Shown here: one piece after another, positions 1-6,507 of the stretch
How positions within the stretch are numbered: the first letter of the stretch is position 1
How the letters are laid out: every line of letters begins with the position of its first letter
DNA from: Candidatus Pelagibacter sp.
Lineage (GTDB): Bacteria; Pseudomonadota; Alphaproteobacteria; Pelagibacterales; Pelagibacteraceae
Reading direction: 5' to 3'
DNA length: 24,970 nt
NCBI GenBank assembly: GCA_028139285.1
Contig: JAOINI010000011.1
Span: 1-24,970 of the forward strand
Translations under genes and position numbers: made by a program
The notes under the pieces: generated by a model
What the model was told of the DNA's origin: nothing
The model's database searches: none
The model's input: the letters and a program-made list of their open reading frames with translations, nothing else

Positions 1-336
1 GCAAAGGAAGTAAAAAGCCTTGTCGATAAAAATGAGGTTTCCTTAATAGATGTGAGAGATATACGTGAACTCTGGAAAGAGGGAACTATTAAGGGCTCAA
101 AACATATACCAAGAGGTATGTTAGAATTTTGGCTTGATCCTGAAAGCTCATACTATCAAGAAAATAAAATAAAAGATTTAAAAAAAATTGTCTTATTTTG
201 TGCTCTAGGTTTTAGATCTGCTCTTGCCACTAAAGCTCTTATTGATATGGGTTTTAAAAATGTAGCAAATGCCAGCGGAGGCTTCGATGCTTTAAAAAAT
301 GCTGGATTAGAAGTTGTGATCAAAGAAAAAAAGTAA
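1..336 (+). CDS. Rhodanese-like domain protein, 5' end missing
   Basis: The reading frame is open from base 1 to the stop at 334-336, so the start lies upstream of the window. The visible 111 residues form most of a rhodanese domain: an SLIDVRD strand, a GSKHIPRG segment, then the active-site loop CALGFRSA with the catalytic cysteine, then GFKNVANASGGFDAL. These are the standard landmarks of a single-domain rhodanese, which carries sulfane sulfur on that cysteine. A GTG at 52 could be misread as a start, but the sequence before it (LIDV) is already part of the fold. The gene is convergent with the next one, with 2 nt between them. The sulfur acceptor cannot be told from the sequence. Confidence 0.85.
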   Translation, partial: AKEVKSLVDKNEVSLIDVRDIRELWKEGTIKGSKHIPRGMLEFWLDPESSYYQENKIKDLKKIVLFCALGFRSALATKALIDMGFKNVANASGGFDALKNAGLEVVIKEKK

Positions 337-338
337 AA

Positions 339-926
339 TCATTTGCTCGCCTCTTTTAAAACAAACTCTATTCTATCTTGGCCCCAAAAAATTTTATTAT
401 TTGAGACAAAAGTAGGTGCTCCGAAAATACCTTTTTCATAAGCTTCACCTGTTTTTCTTTTTAAGCTATCTTTTATTGCAGAGGATGTAGCTCTTAAAGT
501 AAAAGTCTTAGGATTTACATTTAAATTTTTTAACACTTTTTGTATAATATTTTCATCATTCATATTTAGCCCATCTTGCCAGATCGAATTAAAAATACTA
601 TCAATATAATAACTTTTATAATTATCTTCTTCTGCAACAAAAACACCACGCATAAGATTTAAACTTCTTATTGGAAAATAAGAATTAAATTTAAATTTTA
701 CGTTATTTCTTTCAGCAATTAATTTACAATCTCTGATCATATGCTTTGCTTTCGCAGGTATAAATGCCGGAGCCTTTATCCCGTGCAAATTATGTAATCC
801 ACCCAATAAAATTGGTTTATATCTAACTTTTATTGATGCTTTATGTTCTATTTTTCTTATTTCTTTGTGAGCAAGAAAGGAGTAGGGACTTATAAAGTCA
901 AAATAAAAATCAAATGGCTTAATCAT
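339..926 (-). CDS. DsbA-fold 2-hydroxychromene-2-carboxylate isomerase-like protein (kappa-GST family)
   Basis: This 195-aa protein begins DFYFDFISPYSFLA and ends with GAPTFVSNNKIFWGQDRIE, the N- and C-terminal signatures of the HCCA isomerase / kappa glutathione transferase branch of the thioredoxin fold. The usual DsbA CxxC is replaced by SPYS, so it is not a disulfide oxidase. Known members isomerise 2-hydroxychromene-2-carboxylate with glutathione in naphthalene breakdown. That substrate is unlikely in a streamlined marine cell, so a general GSH-dependent role is an inference. I chose the ATG at 924-926 because it overlaps the stop of the upstream gene as ATGATTAA, implying translational coupling. 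An in-frame ATG at 947 would add seven residues and overlap more. Confidence 0.8.
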   Translation of the reverse strand: MIKPFDFYFDFISPYSFLAHKEIRKIEHKASIKVRYKPILLGGLHNLHGIKAPAFIPAKAKHMIRDCKLIAERNNVKFKFNSYFPIRSLNLMRGVFVAEEDNYKSYYIDSIFNSIWQDGLNMNDENIIQKVLKNLNVNPKTFTLRATSSAIKDSLKRKTGEAYEKGIFGAPTFVSNNKIFWGQDRIEFVLKEASK

Positions 927-1389
927 TAAAACTGATTTTTTTTGCAAAAAATATTCTAAAAAACCAATACACTACTAGTCCAATTGGTCCAGTAAAGTAA
1001 GTTAAAATAAGCGAGGGTATAGTAATAATTTTTGGAATAAAATATCTTTTTGAGTCTCTTACTATCCATGAACCTGCAAAGAGACTTATAGCAAGAAAAT
1101 GTAACCAAAAAATTAATAGCAAAGACTCATTAGCAAACATTGAGTATAAACCATCTAAACCACTGTACAGTTCAAAACCACCAAAAATATTATTCTCTAA
1201 ATATAAATTGTAAGATAAGTAAATATAACCAATTGCCAAAAGTAGCGGAACAATTATTGATTGTACAAAAAAATTTGTCAGACTATGATTTGCAGCAAAA
1301 ATTAATAACAACCAAAAAGGAATTACCCCCCAATTTGCGGCCAAATAAATATTTTCAGAATTTACCAAAGCTAGAAGATCATTTATCAT
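919..1389 (-). CDS. ABA4-like membrane protein (DUF4281)
   Basis: A 156-aa protein with about four hydrophobic helices. The C-terminal half carries the pattern typical of the ABA4-like family: WLHFLAISLFAGSWIVRDS, then LTYFTGPIGLVVYWFFR. In plants ABA4 is a plastid membrane protein needed for neoxanthin formation; bacterial members mostly have no assigned function. SAR11 cells make carotene-derived retinal, so a carotenoid link is conceivable, but nothing in this window supports it directly. The gene is divergent from recX across a 26-nt gap, and its stop overlaps the start of the downstream isomerase by 8 nt, so the two form a two-gene operon. Confidence 0.7.
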   Translation of the reverse strand: MINDLLALVNSENIYLAANWGVIPFWLLLIFAANHSLTNFFVQSIIVPLLLAIGYIYLSYNLYLENNIFGGFELYSGLDGLYSMFANESLLLIFWLHFLAISLFAGSWIVRDSKRYFIPKIITIPSLILTYFTGPIGLVVYWFFRIFFAKKISFND

Positions 1390-1403
1390 TGAAATTAATA
1401 TAG

Positions 1404-1409
1404 TATATT
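1404..1409 (+). promoter_or_regulatory. -10-like hexamer giving a probable leaderless recX mRNA
   Basis: TATATT ends exactly 6 nt before the recX ATG at 1416. Transcription would start at or next to the A of the start codon. No Shine-Dalgarno sequence is present. No convincing -35 box is visible. Confidence 0.4.
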
Positions 1410-1415
1410 AAAATA

Positions 1416-1976
1416 ATGAATCCCACAGCAAATAAAAGCGATTTTGATGATCTGACTACAAATTTGAAAGACTTAGCATATTCTTATCTAGAAAAATATA
1501 ATCCCTCTAAACAACAATTAAAGGTTTTTTTACTTAAAAAATATCTTACTAAAATAAAAGGAACTAAGTCTAAAAAAGAAGTAACCTCAATAATTGAAGA
1601 AATAGTTTCAAATTTAGAAAAAAATAAATTTTTAAATGATGAATTGTACTCAGACTCAAAAGCAAGGATGTTTTTAAGACGGGGATACTCTCTTAATAAA
1701 ATTAATAAGTCTTTAAGAAGCAAAGGTATAGAGGATAAATATGTTAAACAAAGTATTGAAAAAATAAAAGATAATGAGATTGAGCCAGATTTTGTGTCAG
1801 CATTAAAACTTTGCAAAAGAAGAAGAATAGGTCCACTAAGACCTGGAGATAACCGAGAATTATTTTATAAAAAAGATATGGGTATATTAGCAAGAAATGG
1901 ATTTAGTTTTGAATTATCTAAAAGGGTATTAAATCTTGAAGTCGATGAGTTTAACAAATTAATCAAGCTTATCTGA
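1416..1976 (+). CDS. recX: Regulatory protein RecX
   Basis: A 186-aa, highly basic helical protein. It has the three-helix RecX repeats: DLAYSYLEKYNPSKQQLKVFLLKKY near the N-terminus, ARMFLRRGYSLNKINKSLRSKGI in the middle, and ALKLCKRRRIGP followed by a final GFSFELSKRVLNL repeat. RecX binds RecA filaments and modulates strand exchange and SOS induction in the cytoplasm. No recA lies beside it in this window, so it is a stand-alone gene here. The start ATG follows a -10-like hexamer at 6 nt, consistent with a leaderless transcript. The 3' end overlaps a convergent small membrane-protein gene by 18 nt. Confidence 0.85.
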   Translation: MNPTANKSDFDDLTTNLKDLAYSYLEKYNPSKQQLKVFLLKKYLTKIKGTKSKKEVTSIIEEIVSNLEKNKFLNDELYSDSKARMFLRRGYSLNKINKSLRSKGIEDKYVKQSIEKIKDNEIEPDFVSALKLCKRRRIGPLRPGDNRELFYKKDMGILARNGFSFELSKRVLNLEVDEFNKLIKLI

Positions 1977-2102
1977 TTTCTTTTTTTTTTCCTCTTCAAC
2001 AAGCAAATCAATTCTCTTCTTTAAAGCATTTCTTACTAAAATAAAAAATAAAACTCCAAAAAAGGTAACTGAAATAACTATTATTAAGATTGTTTTAATC
2101 AT
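1959..2102 (-). CDS. 47-aa single-span membrane microprotein
   Basis: The frame starts at the ATG complementary to 2100-2102 and stops at 1959-1961. Residues 3-23 form one hydrophobic helix (ILIIVISVTFFGVLFFILV), followed by a charged tail rich in Lys and Glu ending KKSDKLD. Its start codon overlaps the cysQ stop as ATGATTAA, which argues for translational coupling and so for a real gene. The tail overlaps the convergent recX 3' end by 18 nt. I do not recognise a family. Topology is probably N-out/C-in by the positive-inside rule. Confidence 0.65.
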   Translation of the reverse strand: MIKTILIIVISVTFFGVLFFILVRNALKKRIDLLVEEEKKKKSDKLD

Positions 2103-2874
2103 TTAAATTTTCAGCTCTTTTAATTAATAAACTAGGATTTTTGTAATTTTCTTTTCCATATAAAAAAGGCTGTCCATCTAAAGTTGTAATTATTGCTCCA
2201 GCATTTTTGGCAACTGCATGCCCTGCAGCATAATCCCATTCATGTGCTCTTTCTCTAGCTGCATAAATATCATACTCACCATTTGCTATTACACAAAATT
2301 TATAAGAGCTGGCCATTTTAACTATCGAATTTACTTTATACTCTTTTAATTTATTCAGAATAACATCGGAAGGCTTTATTACACTCGATACTGCAACTAC
2401 TTTTTCTTTTGGCTGAAGTTTTTTACAATTAATCTTTTTTACAATATCATTTTCAATTAAATAACTTTCTCCTGGCGCAAAAGTATAAAAAAGTCTATTT
2501 TTTTTTGGTACGCCTACAAGTCCTAGAACTGGAACAGTATTAATTATTAAAGCTGCATTGAGTGTATACTCATCTTTGCCTGCTATATATTCTTTAGTTC
2601 CATCGATTGGATCAATTAACCAAAATATTTTAGAGGTATTTTTAACATTTAAATCCACTGTTTCTTCAGAAATTATTTTGATATTTGGTGTTAATTCTAT
2701 AATCTTTTTTTGTATTAAATTATTTACAGTTAAATCTCCATTACTTACAGGAGATTGATCCTCTTTAATTTCTATCTTTAGGCCTTCGTTATAGAGTCTA
2801 ATAGACTCTTTGCCAGCGTAGTTAAAAGTTTCGATAAGACTTTCAGCAATATTTTTGAGTTCATCTTTGTTCAT
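2095..2874 (-). CDS. cysQ: 3'(2'),5'-bisphosphate nucleotidase CysQ
   Basis: A 259-aa member of the inositol-monophosphatase superfamily. It hydrolyses 3'-phosphoadenosine 5'-phosphate (PAP) to AMP, clearing the by-product of sulfate activation. Metal and phosphate motifs are present: acidic pair SEET at about 69-72, the signature WLIDPIDGTKEY at about 85-96 with Asp88 and Asp91, and the C-terminal HEWDYAAGHAVAKNAGA with the third metal-ligand Asp. The DPIDGTKE variant and the length favour CysQ over SuhB or HisN. It sits between a DUF3553 gene (14-nt overlap upstream) and a membrane microprotein (8-nt overlap downstream), so these three share a transcript. Confidence 0.9.
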   Translation of the reverse strand: MNKDELKNIAESLIETFNYAGKESIRLYNEGLKIEIKEDQSPVSNGDLTVNNLIQKKIIELTPNIKIISEETVDLNVKNTSKIFWLIDPIDGTKEYIAGKDEYTLNAALIINTVPVLGLVGVPKKNRLFYTFAPGESYLIENDIVKKINCKKLQPKEKVVAVSSVIKPSDVILNKLKEYKVNSIVKMASSYKFCVIANGEYDIYAARERAHEWDYAAGHAVAKNAGAIITTLDGQPFLYGKENYKNPSLLIKRAENLND

Positions 2875-3040
2875 TTTCTACTTTTTCTAATTTTAAATTT
2901 TCAATATTTATTACTCTTTTTCCAAAGTTTTCAAAATTTACTGTTACTTTATTTCCTATAATAGATTGAACTTGACCAATGCCCCAATCCTTATTTGCAG
3001 GATTTATCACATAATCACCTGGTTCAAAATCAATAAGCAT
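2861..3040 (-). CDS. DUF3553 small protein (Tudor-like domain as in UvrD/PcrA C-termini)
   Basis: A 59-aa protein with ATG complementary to 3038-3040 and stop TGA at 2861-2863. The sequence runs FEPGDYVINPANKDWGIGQV, then QSIIGNKVTVNFENFGKRVI. This matches the DUF3553 pattern: a compact beta-barrel domain found alone in alphaproteobacteria and as a C-terminal module of UvrD/PcrA helicases, where it is linked to RNA-polymerase contact. A stand-alone copy could serve a similar adaptor role; that is inference. It overlaps the cysQ start by 14 nt and is divergent from mnmA, with a 40-nt promoter gap between them. Confidence 0.8.
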   Translation of the reverse strand: MLIDFEPGDYVINPANKDWGIGQVQSIIGNKVTVNFENFGKRVINIENLKLEKVENEQR

Positions 3041-3055
3041 TATGGAAAAGTACTA

Positions 3056-3061
3056 TATAAT
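3056..3061 (+). promoter_or_regulatory. Candidate -10 box upstream of mnmA
   Basis: A TATAAT hexamer lies in the 40-nt gap between the divergent DUF3553 gene and mnmA, 19 nt before the mnmA ATG. A second candidate, TATTAT, is at 3063-3068. The stretch is AT-rich enough for chance matches, and no clear -35 is seen. Confidence 0.3.
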
Positions 3062-3080
3062 ATATTATACACTCTAAATT

Positions 3081-4220
3081 ATGAATTCTCTAGGTATTAA
3101 AAAACCAAAAAAAGAAACTAAAGTTGTGGTAGCTATGTCAGGAGGTGTCGACTCTTCTGTTGTGGCGGCATTGATGAAACAAGAAGGTTTTGATGTCACG
3201 GGAATTACTCTTAAACTTTACGATGACTCAAAACAATCAAAAGAGGGTAGACAATGTTGTGCTGGCCAAGATATTTTAGATGCAAAGAGAGTTTCAGAGA
3301 AAATAAACATTAATCATGAAATTTTATACTACCAGAAAAAATTTAAATCAGAGGTAATCGACTCTTTTATAGACAGTTATGCCTCAGGAGAAACCCCTAT
3401 ACCATGTGTTCAATGTAATCAGACTGTTAAATTTAGAGATTTATTTAAATATGCAAAAGATCTAAAAGCAGACGCATTAATAACTGGTCATTACGTTTCC
3501 AGAATTCAAAATAATATTCATGCAAGTATGTATCGAGCTAAAGATTACAATAGAGATCAGAGTTATTTTTTATTTAGTACTACGCAAGAGCAACTTGATT
3601 ATCTAAGATTTCCTTTAGGGGAAATAGATAAATCTGAAACTAGAACTATAGCAAAAAAATTAAACTTAAATGTTGCAGAAAAACCAGACAGTCAAGATAT
3701 TTGTTTTGTTCCTAACGGGGATTATAGCTCTGTTATAAAAAAATTTAGGCCTGAGTCTTTTAGAAAGGGTAAAATAATAAACCTTTCAGGAAAACAAATA
3801 GGAGAACACGAGGGTATAATTAATTACACAATTGGACAACGAAAAGGGATAAAAATTTCAAGTGAAAAACCGCTTTACGTAGTAAATATAGATGCATCAA
3901 ATAATACTGTAATTGTTGGATATAAAGAAAATTTAGAAATTAAGAAAATTAAATTAAGAGAACTAAATATTTTAGAAAACAAAAAAGAGTTCGAAAAAAT
4001 TATCAATATAAAGGTAAGATCCACTGGTAGACTTTTAAAAGCTAAAATTAATTTCTTAAGTAATTTTGCTGAAGTTGAAATTTTAGAAAAAGAAACTGGA
4101 ATTTCTCCAGGACAAGCTTGTGTTTTTTACTCTAAAGATGAAATTGGGGATAAAGTTTTAGGTGGAGGCTGGATTGATAAGACTTTTAATAATTATTTAT
4201 CCACGAAGTTAACAACGTAA
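3081..4220 (+). CDS. mnmA: tRNA-specific 2-thiouridylase MnmA
   Basis: A 379-aa cytoplasmic enzyme that activates U34 of tRNA Glu, Gln and Lys with ATP and inserts sulfur to give 2-thiouridine. The PP-loop SGGVDSS is at residues 20-26. The nucleophile corresponds to Cys112 in VQCNQTVKF, and the persulfide-carrying cysteine to Cys208 in [19 protein letters not shown] and NRDQSYFLF segments for tRNA and ATP binding lie between them. The C-terminal beta-barrel follows after [10 protein letters not shown]. Length is normal for the family. There is an extra Cys59-Cys60 pair in GRQCCAGQD. The ATG at 3081 gives about 13 residues before the first strand. The gene ends just before a candidate structured RNA. 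Confidence 0.93.
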   Translation: MNSLGIKKPKKETKVVVAMSGGVDSSVVAALMKQEGFDVTGITLKLYDDSKQSKEGRQCCAGQDILDAKRVSEKININHEILYYQKKFKSEVIDSFIDSYASGETPIPCVQCNQTVKFRDLFKYAKDLKADALITGHYVSRIQNNIHASMYRAKDYNRDQSYFLFSTTQEQLDYLRFPLGEIDKSETRTIAKKLNLNVAEKPDSQDICFVPNGDYSSVIKKFRPESFRKGKIINLSGKQIGEHEGIINYTIGQRKGIKISSEKPLYVVNIDASNNTVIVGYKENLEIKKIKLRELNILENKKEFEKIINIKVRSTGRLLKAKINFLSNFAEVEILEKETGISPGQACVFYSKDEIGDKVLGGGWIDKTFNNYLSTKLTT

Positions 4221-4224
4221 AATA

Positions 4225-4243
4225 AAACACGCATTAAGTGTTT
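4225..4243 (+). terminator. Weak stem-loop after mnmA
   Basis: AAACAC and GTGTTT pair perfectly around a 7-nt loop, 5 nt after the mnmA stop. An AT-rich but not uridine-pure tract follows. It could end the mnmA transcript inefficiently. Confidence 0.35.
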
Positions 4244-4278
4244 AATTAAATAAATTAATTATGTTTTAATAATCTTAA

Positions 4279-4455
4279 TTAAGAGGCAACTCTTAACTGG
4301 CCATTTAGGGAAAAACCGAGAGGTTCAAGCTTAAAGGGCAGAAAGGTGAACCTAGTAGCGCTAGAATAGTTCATCGGGAAGGCTTGGCGGTAGCGCCTAA
4401 AACGACGAGCCAAAACTACTAAATTTCTGGGCGAAAGCCTGGAAATTTAAGTGGT
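4279..4455 (+). ncRNA. Candidate structured non-coding RNA, family unassigned
   Basis: The gap between mnmA and the next gene is 226 nt, has higher GC than the surrounding spacers, and has no supportable reading frame. It can be folded by eye into consecutive hairpins: TTAAGAG/CTCTTAA closed by a GCAA tetraloop (4279-4296); ACC/GGT with a GAGA loop (4315-4324), or alternatively AGGTTC/GAACCT (4321-4353); GAAC/GTTC enclosing CTAG/CTAG (4348-4372); GGCT/AGCC (4381-4411) enclosing GGCG/CGCC (4386-4397); and a long GAAA-capped hairpin (4415-4455). Three GNRA tetraloops in one short stretch suggest selection on structure. The text around 4396-4407 (GCCTAAAACGACG) loosely recalls the 3' half of 6S RNA, but I could not establish a match. 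Hallmark motifs of RNase P RNA, SRP RNA and tmRNA are absent. The strand is inferred from the promoter-like AT-rich upstream sequence. Confidence 0.45.
4415..4455. terminator. Long GAAA-capped hairpin, possible bidirectional terminator
   Basis: ACTACT, AAATTTC and TGGGC pair with GCCTG, GAAATTT and AGTGGT around a GAAA loop, about 18 pairs with one bulged A and some G-U pairs. It overlaps the stop codon of the minus-strand gene (4447-4449). On the minus strand it is followed by TTTT, which fits termination of that gene. On the plus strand the tail is TTCTTCT. It may be both the 3' end of the candidate RNA and a shared terminator. Confidence 0.45.
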
Positions 4456-5148
4456 TCTTCTCCAAAAAAATCTAGAAAATAAATAGAAAATTATTACTCC
4501 AACAAAATAATTCCATTCCAACATATGTTTGAAATGCGTGTTTCCTTTAGTCACTAGTGTAGGAATACTTAAAAGGGCAACTATAACAAGAATGCTAACA
4601 AGCAAAAATTTCATTATTAAAATTCTCTTATTTATTAATTTTTCAATTTTCATTTTTAATTTAAAAAAATGATAAACTAAATAACCTTGAGCAATAAGTT
4701 CAAAAATAATAAATAAAAGTAAAACCACTCTTCTAAACAACTTATATATTTGAATATCGAATTTGATACCTAAAAAGATTGAATGAATAGCTAAAAAAAC
4801 TGCCGACAAAATACCAAAGGTTTTAAATTTATAATTAATACTTGTTGCATTTAGATTGTTAACCAAATCATTATTATTTTTCCAATAATAATAAAGAAGA
4901 ATAGCCGTTAATATCATTGATGGTTTGAAAATTAGGTACTGCGGAAATGTTCTTGAAGCCCTACTTATTGATAAACTTCCATCTAGGTATGGAATTGAAA
5001 AACTAGATCTACCAATTTGATCTACCTCTAGAAACGTATTATTTAAAAATTCAGGATTTTGAGATATATAAAGGCACAAATTTATTGCCACTAATGGAAT
5101 AAAAAAAATCCATAAACTCAATTTTCGAATTTGAGTTATTTCTCTCAT
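4447..5148 (-). CDS. Six-helix membrane protein, Frag1/DRAM/PGAP2-like (tentative)
   Basis: A 233-aa protein with about six hydrophobic segments, near residues 12-30, 70-88, 108-128, 138-158, 178-197 and 213-230. The first extramembrane loop contains SLSISRASRTFPQYLIF just before helix 2, and the last two helices are linked by a loop ending HMLEWNYFV. Both features recall Frag1/DRAM/PGAP2-type proteins, where a serine-rich loop precedes helix 2 and a conserved acidic/aromatic pair opens the last helix. The resemblance is weak and the function unknown. The N-terminus begins KLSLWIFFIPLVAIN without a cleavable signal. It lies 12 nt downstream of the small basic gene at 5161-5244 and may be co-transcribed with it. 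Confidence 0.6.
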   Translation of the reverse strand: MREITQIRKLSLWIFFIPLVAINLCLYISQNPEFLNNTFLEVDQIGRSSFSIPYLDGSLSISRASRTFPQYLIFKPSMILTAILLYYYWKNNNDLVNNLNATSINYKFKTFGILSAVFLAIHSIFLGIKFDIQIYKLFRRVVLLLFIIFELIAQGYLVYHFFKLKMKIEKLINKRILIMKFLLVSILVIVALLSIPTLVTKGNTHFKHMLEWNYFVGVIIFYLFSRFFWRRTT

Positions 5149-5160
5149 AAATATTTTAGA

Positions 5161-5244
5161 TTATTTCTTTTTGTTTCTTTTTCTTGCTCTTCTTTTTTTT
5201 GAGCCAATTTTTCTTCTACCACGGTGCTTTTTTGGGTAACCCAT
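5161..5244 (-). CDS. 27-aa very basic microprotein
   Basis: The ATG complementary to 5242-5244 is preceded by a strong Shine-Dalgarno sequence (AAGGAGGC, centred near 5254). The frame ends at TAA, 5161-5163. The peptide starts MGYPKKHRGRRKIG and ends RKRNKKK; about 17 of 27 residues are Lys or Arg, with none acidic. This composition fits a ribosome-associated peptide, in the manner of bTHX or the COX24/AURKAIP1 (mS38) type. I cannot assign it to either family. The good ribosome site, rare in this window, is the main evidence that it is translated and probably abundant. Confidence 0.7.
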   Translation of the reverse strand: MGYPKKHRGRRKIGSKKRRARKRNKKK

Positions 5245-5298
5245 ATTTTTGCCTCCTTTTTTCTATCTTAATGTATAAAGTTATATATAAAGTTCAAT

Positions 5299-5304
5299 TA
5301 TACT
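5299..5304 (+). promoter_or_regulatory. -10-like hexamer giving a probable leaderless metC mRNA
   Basis: TATACT ends 6 nt before the metC ATG at 5311, with no Shine-Dalgarno sequence in front of the start. A clear -35 is not visible. Confidence 0.45.
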
Positions 5305-5310
5305 TATTTT

Positions 5311-6507
5311 ATGAAAAAGTCTATAAGCACATTTTTAAAACATCCAACAAAAGATAGCTCAAATAGATCCGCAAACCCTCCAGTAACCCGCGCTTCAACT
5401 ATTTTATTCAACACGATGCAGGAAATGTATAAACATGAACTGAAAATCAAAAAACATAAGAAAGTATCTCATTTTACCTACGGGAGATATGGCAGCACAA
5501 CTACAATTGAACTTGAAAATATTTTAAAAGAATTAGAGCAAGCTTATCATGTTTTTCTAACAGGCACTGGATTTGGTGGAATAGCTTTAGCATTAATGGC
5601 ACTTTGTAGGCCTGGAGATGAAATTTTAGTTTCAGATAATGTTTATGGTCCAACAAAAGAAATATCTCAAGAACTTATGAAAGAATTTAAAGTTGATGCT
5701 AAATTCTATAATCCCGACTCTTTGGATGATTTAAAAGGAAAAATATCCCATAAAACAAAAATGATTTTAGTTGAAAACCCAGGTAGTAACACTTTTGAAT
5801 TTCAAGACTTATCAAAAATTGTCAATGTGGCTAAAAGAAAAAAAATTTTCACTTTGCTTGACAATACTTGGGGAACACCACTTTATCTTAAACCATTGAA
5901 ATTAGGATTTGATATGTCTTTTTGCTCTGCTACAAAATATTTTTCTGGTCATTCAGATGCTATGGGTGGTTCTCTGGCAGTTAATCAAAAAGTTTTTAAA
6001 AAAATAATGTTCTTTTATAAATTATCAGGATACCGAATGTCAGCTGATGAGGCTTACCTAATCATAAGAGGCTTAAGAACTTTAGATACCAGACTAAAAC
6101 AACATTATGATAATACAAAAACTATAATCAACTTTCTAAAAAAACAAAAAAAAATTAAAGAAATTCTATATCCGCACAATCCATCTAGCAAAAACTATAA
6201 ACTATGGAAAAAATATTATTCTGGAGCGACAGGTTTACTTTCTATTGTCATAAAAAGTAAAAAAAAATCTTCAGTGATAGCCTTTGTTAATTCGCTTGAA
6301 TTATTTGGAATTGGATACAGCTGGGGAGGTTTTGAGAGTCTAGCTATTCTTCAAGAGATTAAAAGTTCAAAAAAGGATGAATATTTAAAAGGGCGCCAAT
6401 TTTATCGATTTAATAAAGACGAGCACATTGTAAGACTTCATATTGGCTTAGAAGACCCAAAAGATTTAATTAATGATTTAAAACAAGGATTAAAAAAAAT
6501 TAAGTGA
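5311..6507 (+). CDS. metC: Cystathionine beta-lyase (Cys/Met-metabolism PLP enzyme)
   Basis: A 398-aa cytoplasmic PLP enzyme. Members split cystathionine to homocysteine, pyruvate and ammonia in methionine synthesis. Landmarks: TYGRYGSTTTIELE, which supplies Tyr and Arg for the neighbouring subunit's cofactor; VFLTGTGFGGIALAL for phosphate binding; LLDNTWGTPLYLKPLKLG with the Asp that contacts the pyridine nitrogen; FCSATKYFSGHSDAMGG with the PLP lysine at residue 209; and the C-terminal SWGGFESLA. The GHSD and SWGG forms point to beta-lyase rather than gamma-synthase. The gene ends in a TGA that overlaps the GTG start of the downstream transporter (GTGA), so the two are translationally coupled. 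Confidence 0.88.
   Translation: MKKSISTFLKHPTKDSSNRSANPPVTRASTILFNTMQEMYKHELKIKKHKKVSHFTYGRYGSTTTIELENILKELEQAYHVFLTGTGFGGIALALMALCRPGDEILVSDNVYGPTKEISQELMKEFKVDAKFYNPDSLDDLKGKISHKTKMILVENPGSNTFEFQDLSKIVNVAKRKKIFTLLDNTWGTPLYLKPLKLGFDMSFCSATKYFSGHSDAMGGSLAVNQKVFKKIMFFYKLSGYRMSADEAYLIIRGLRTLDTRLKQHYDNTKTIINFLKKQKKIKEILYPHNPSSKNYKLWKKYYSGATGLLSIVIKSKKKSSVIAFVNSLELFGIGYSWGGFESLAILQEIKSSKKDEYLKGRQFYRFNKDEHIVRLHIGLEDPKDLINDLKQGLKKIK

Noticed and set aside
1140..1403. Plus-strand frame of 87 codons opposite the ABA4-like gene
   Set aside because: It has no recognisable domain, lies wholly antisense to a gene with clear family motifs, and has an unlikely composition.
4279..4455. Assignment of the structured RNA as RNase P RNA, SRP RNA or permuted tmRNA
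   Set aside because: The GAGGAAAGUCC and ACAGAAA-type RNase P cores, the GGAAGGAAGCA SRP loop, and a CCA-ended T arm with a tag frame ending in small hydrophobic residues were all looked for and not found on either strand.
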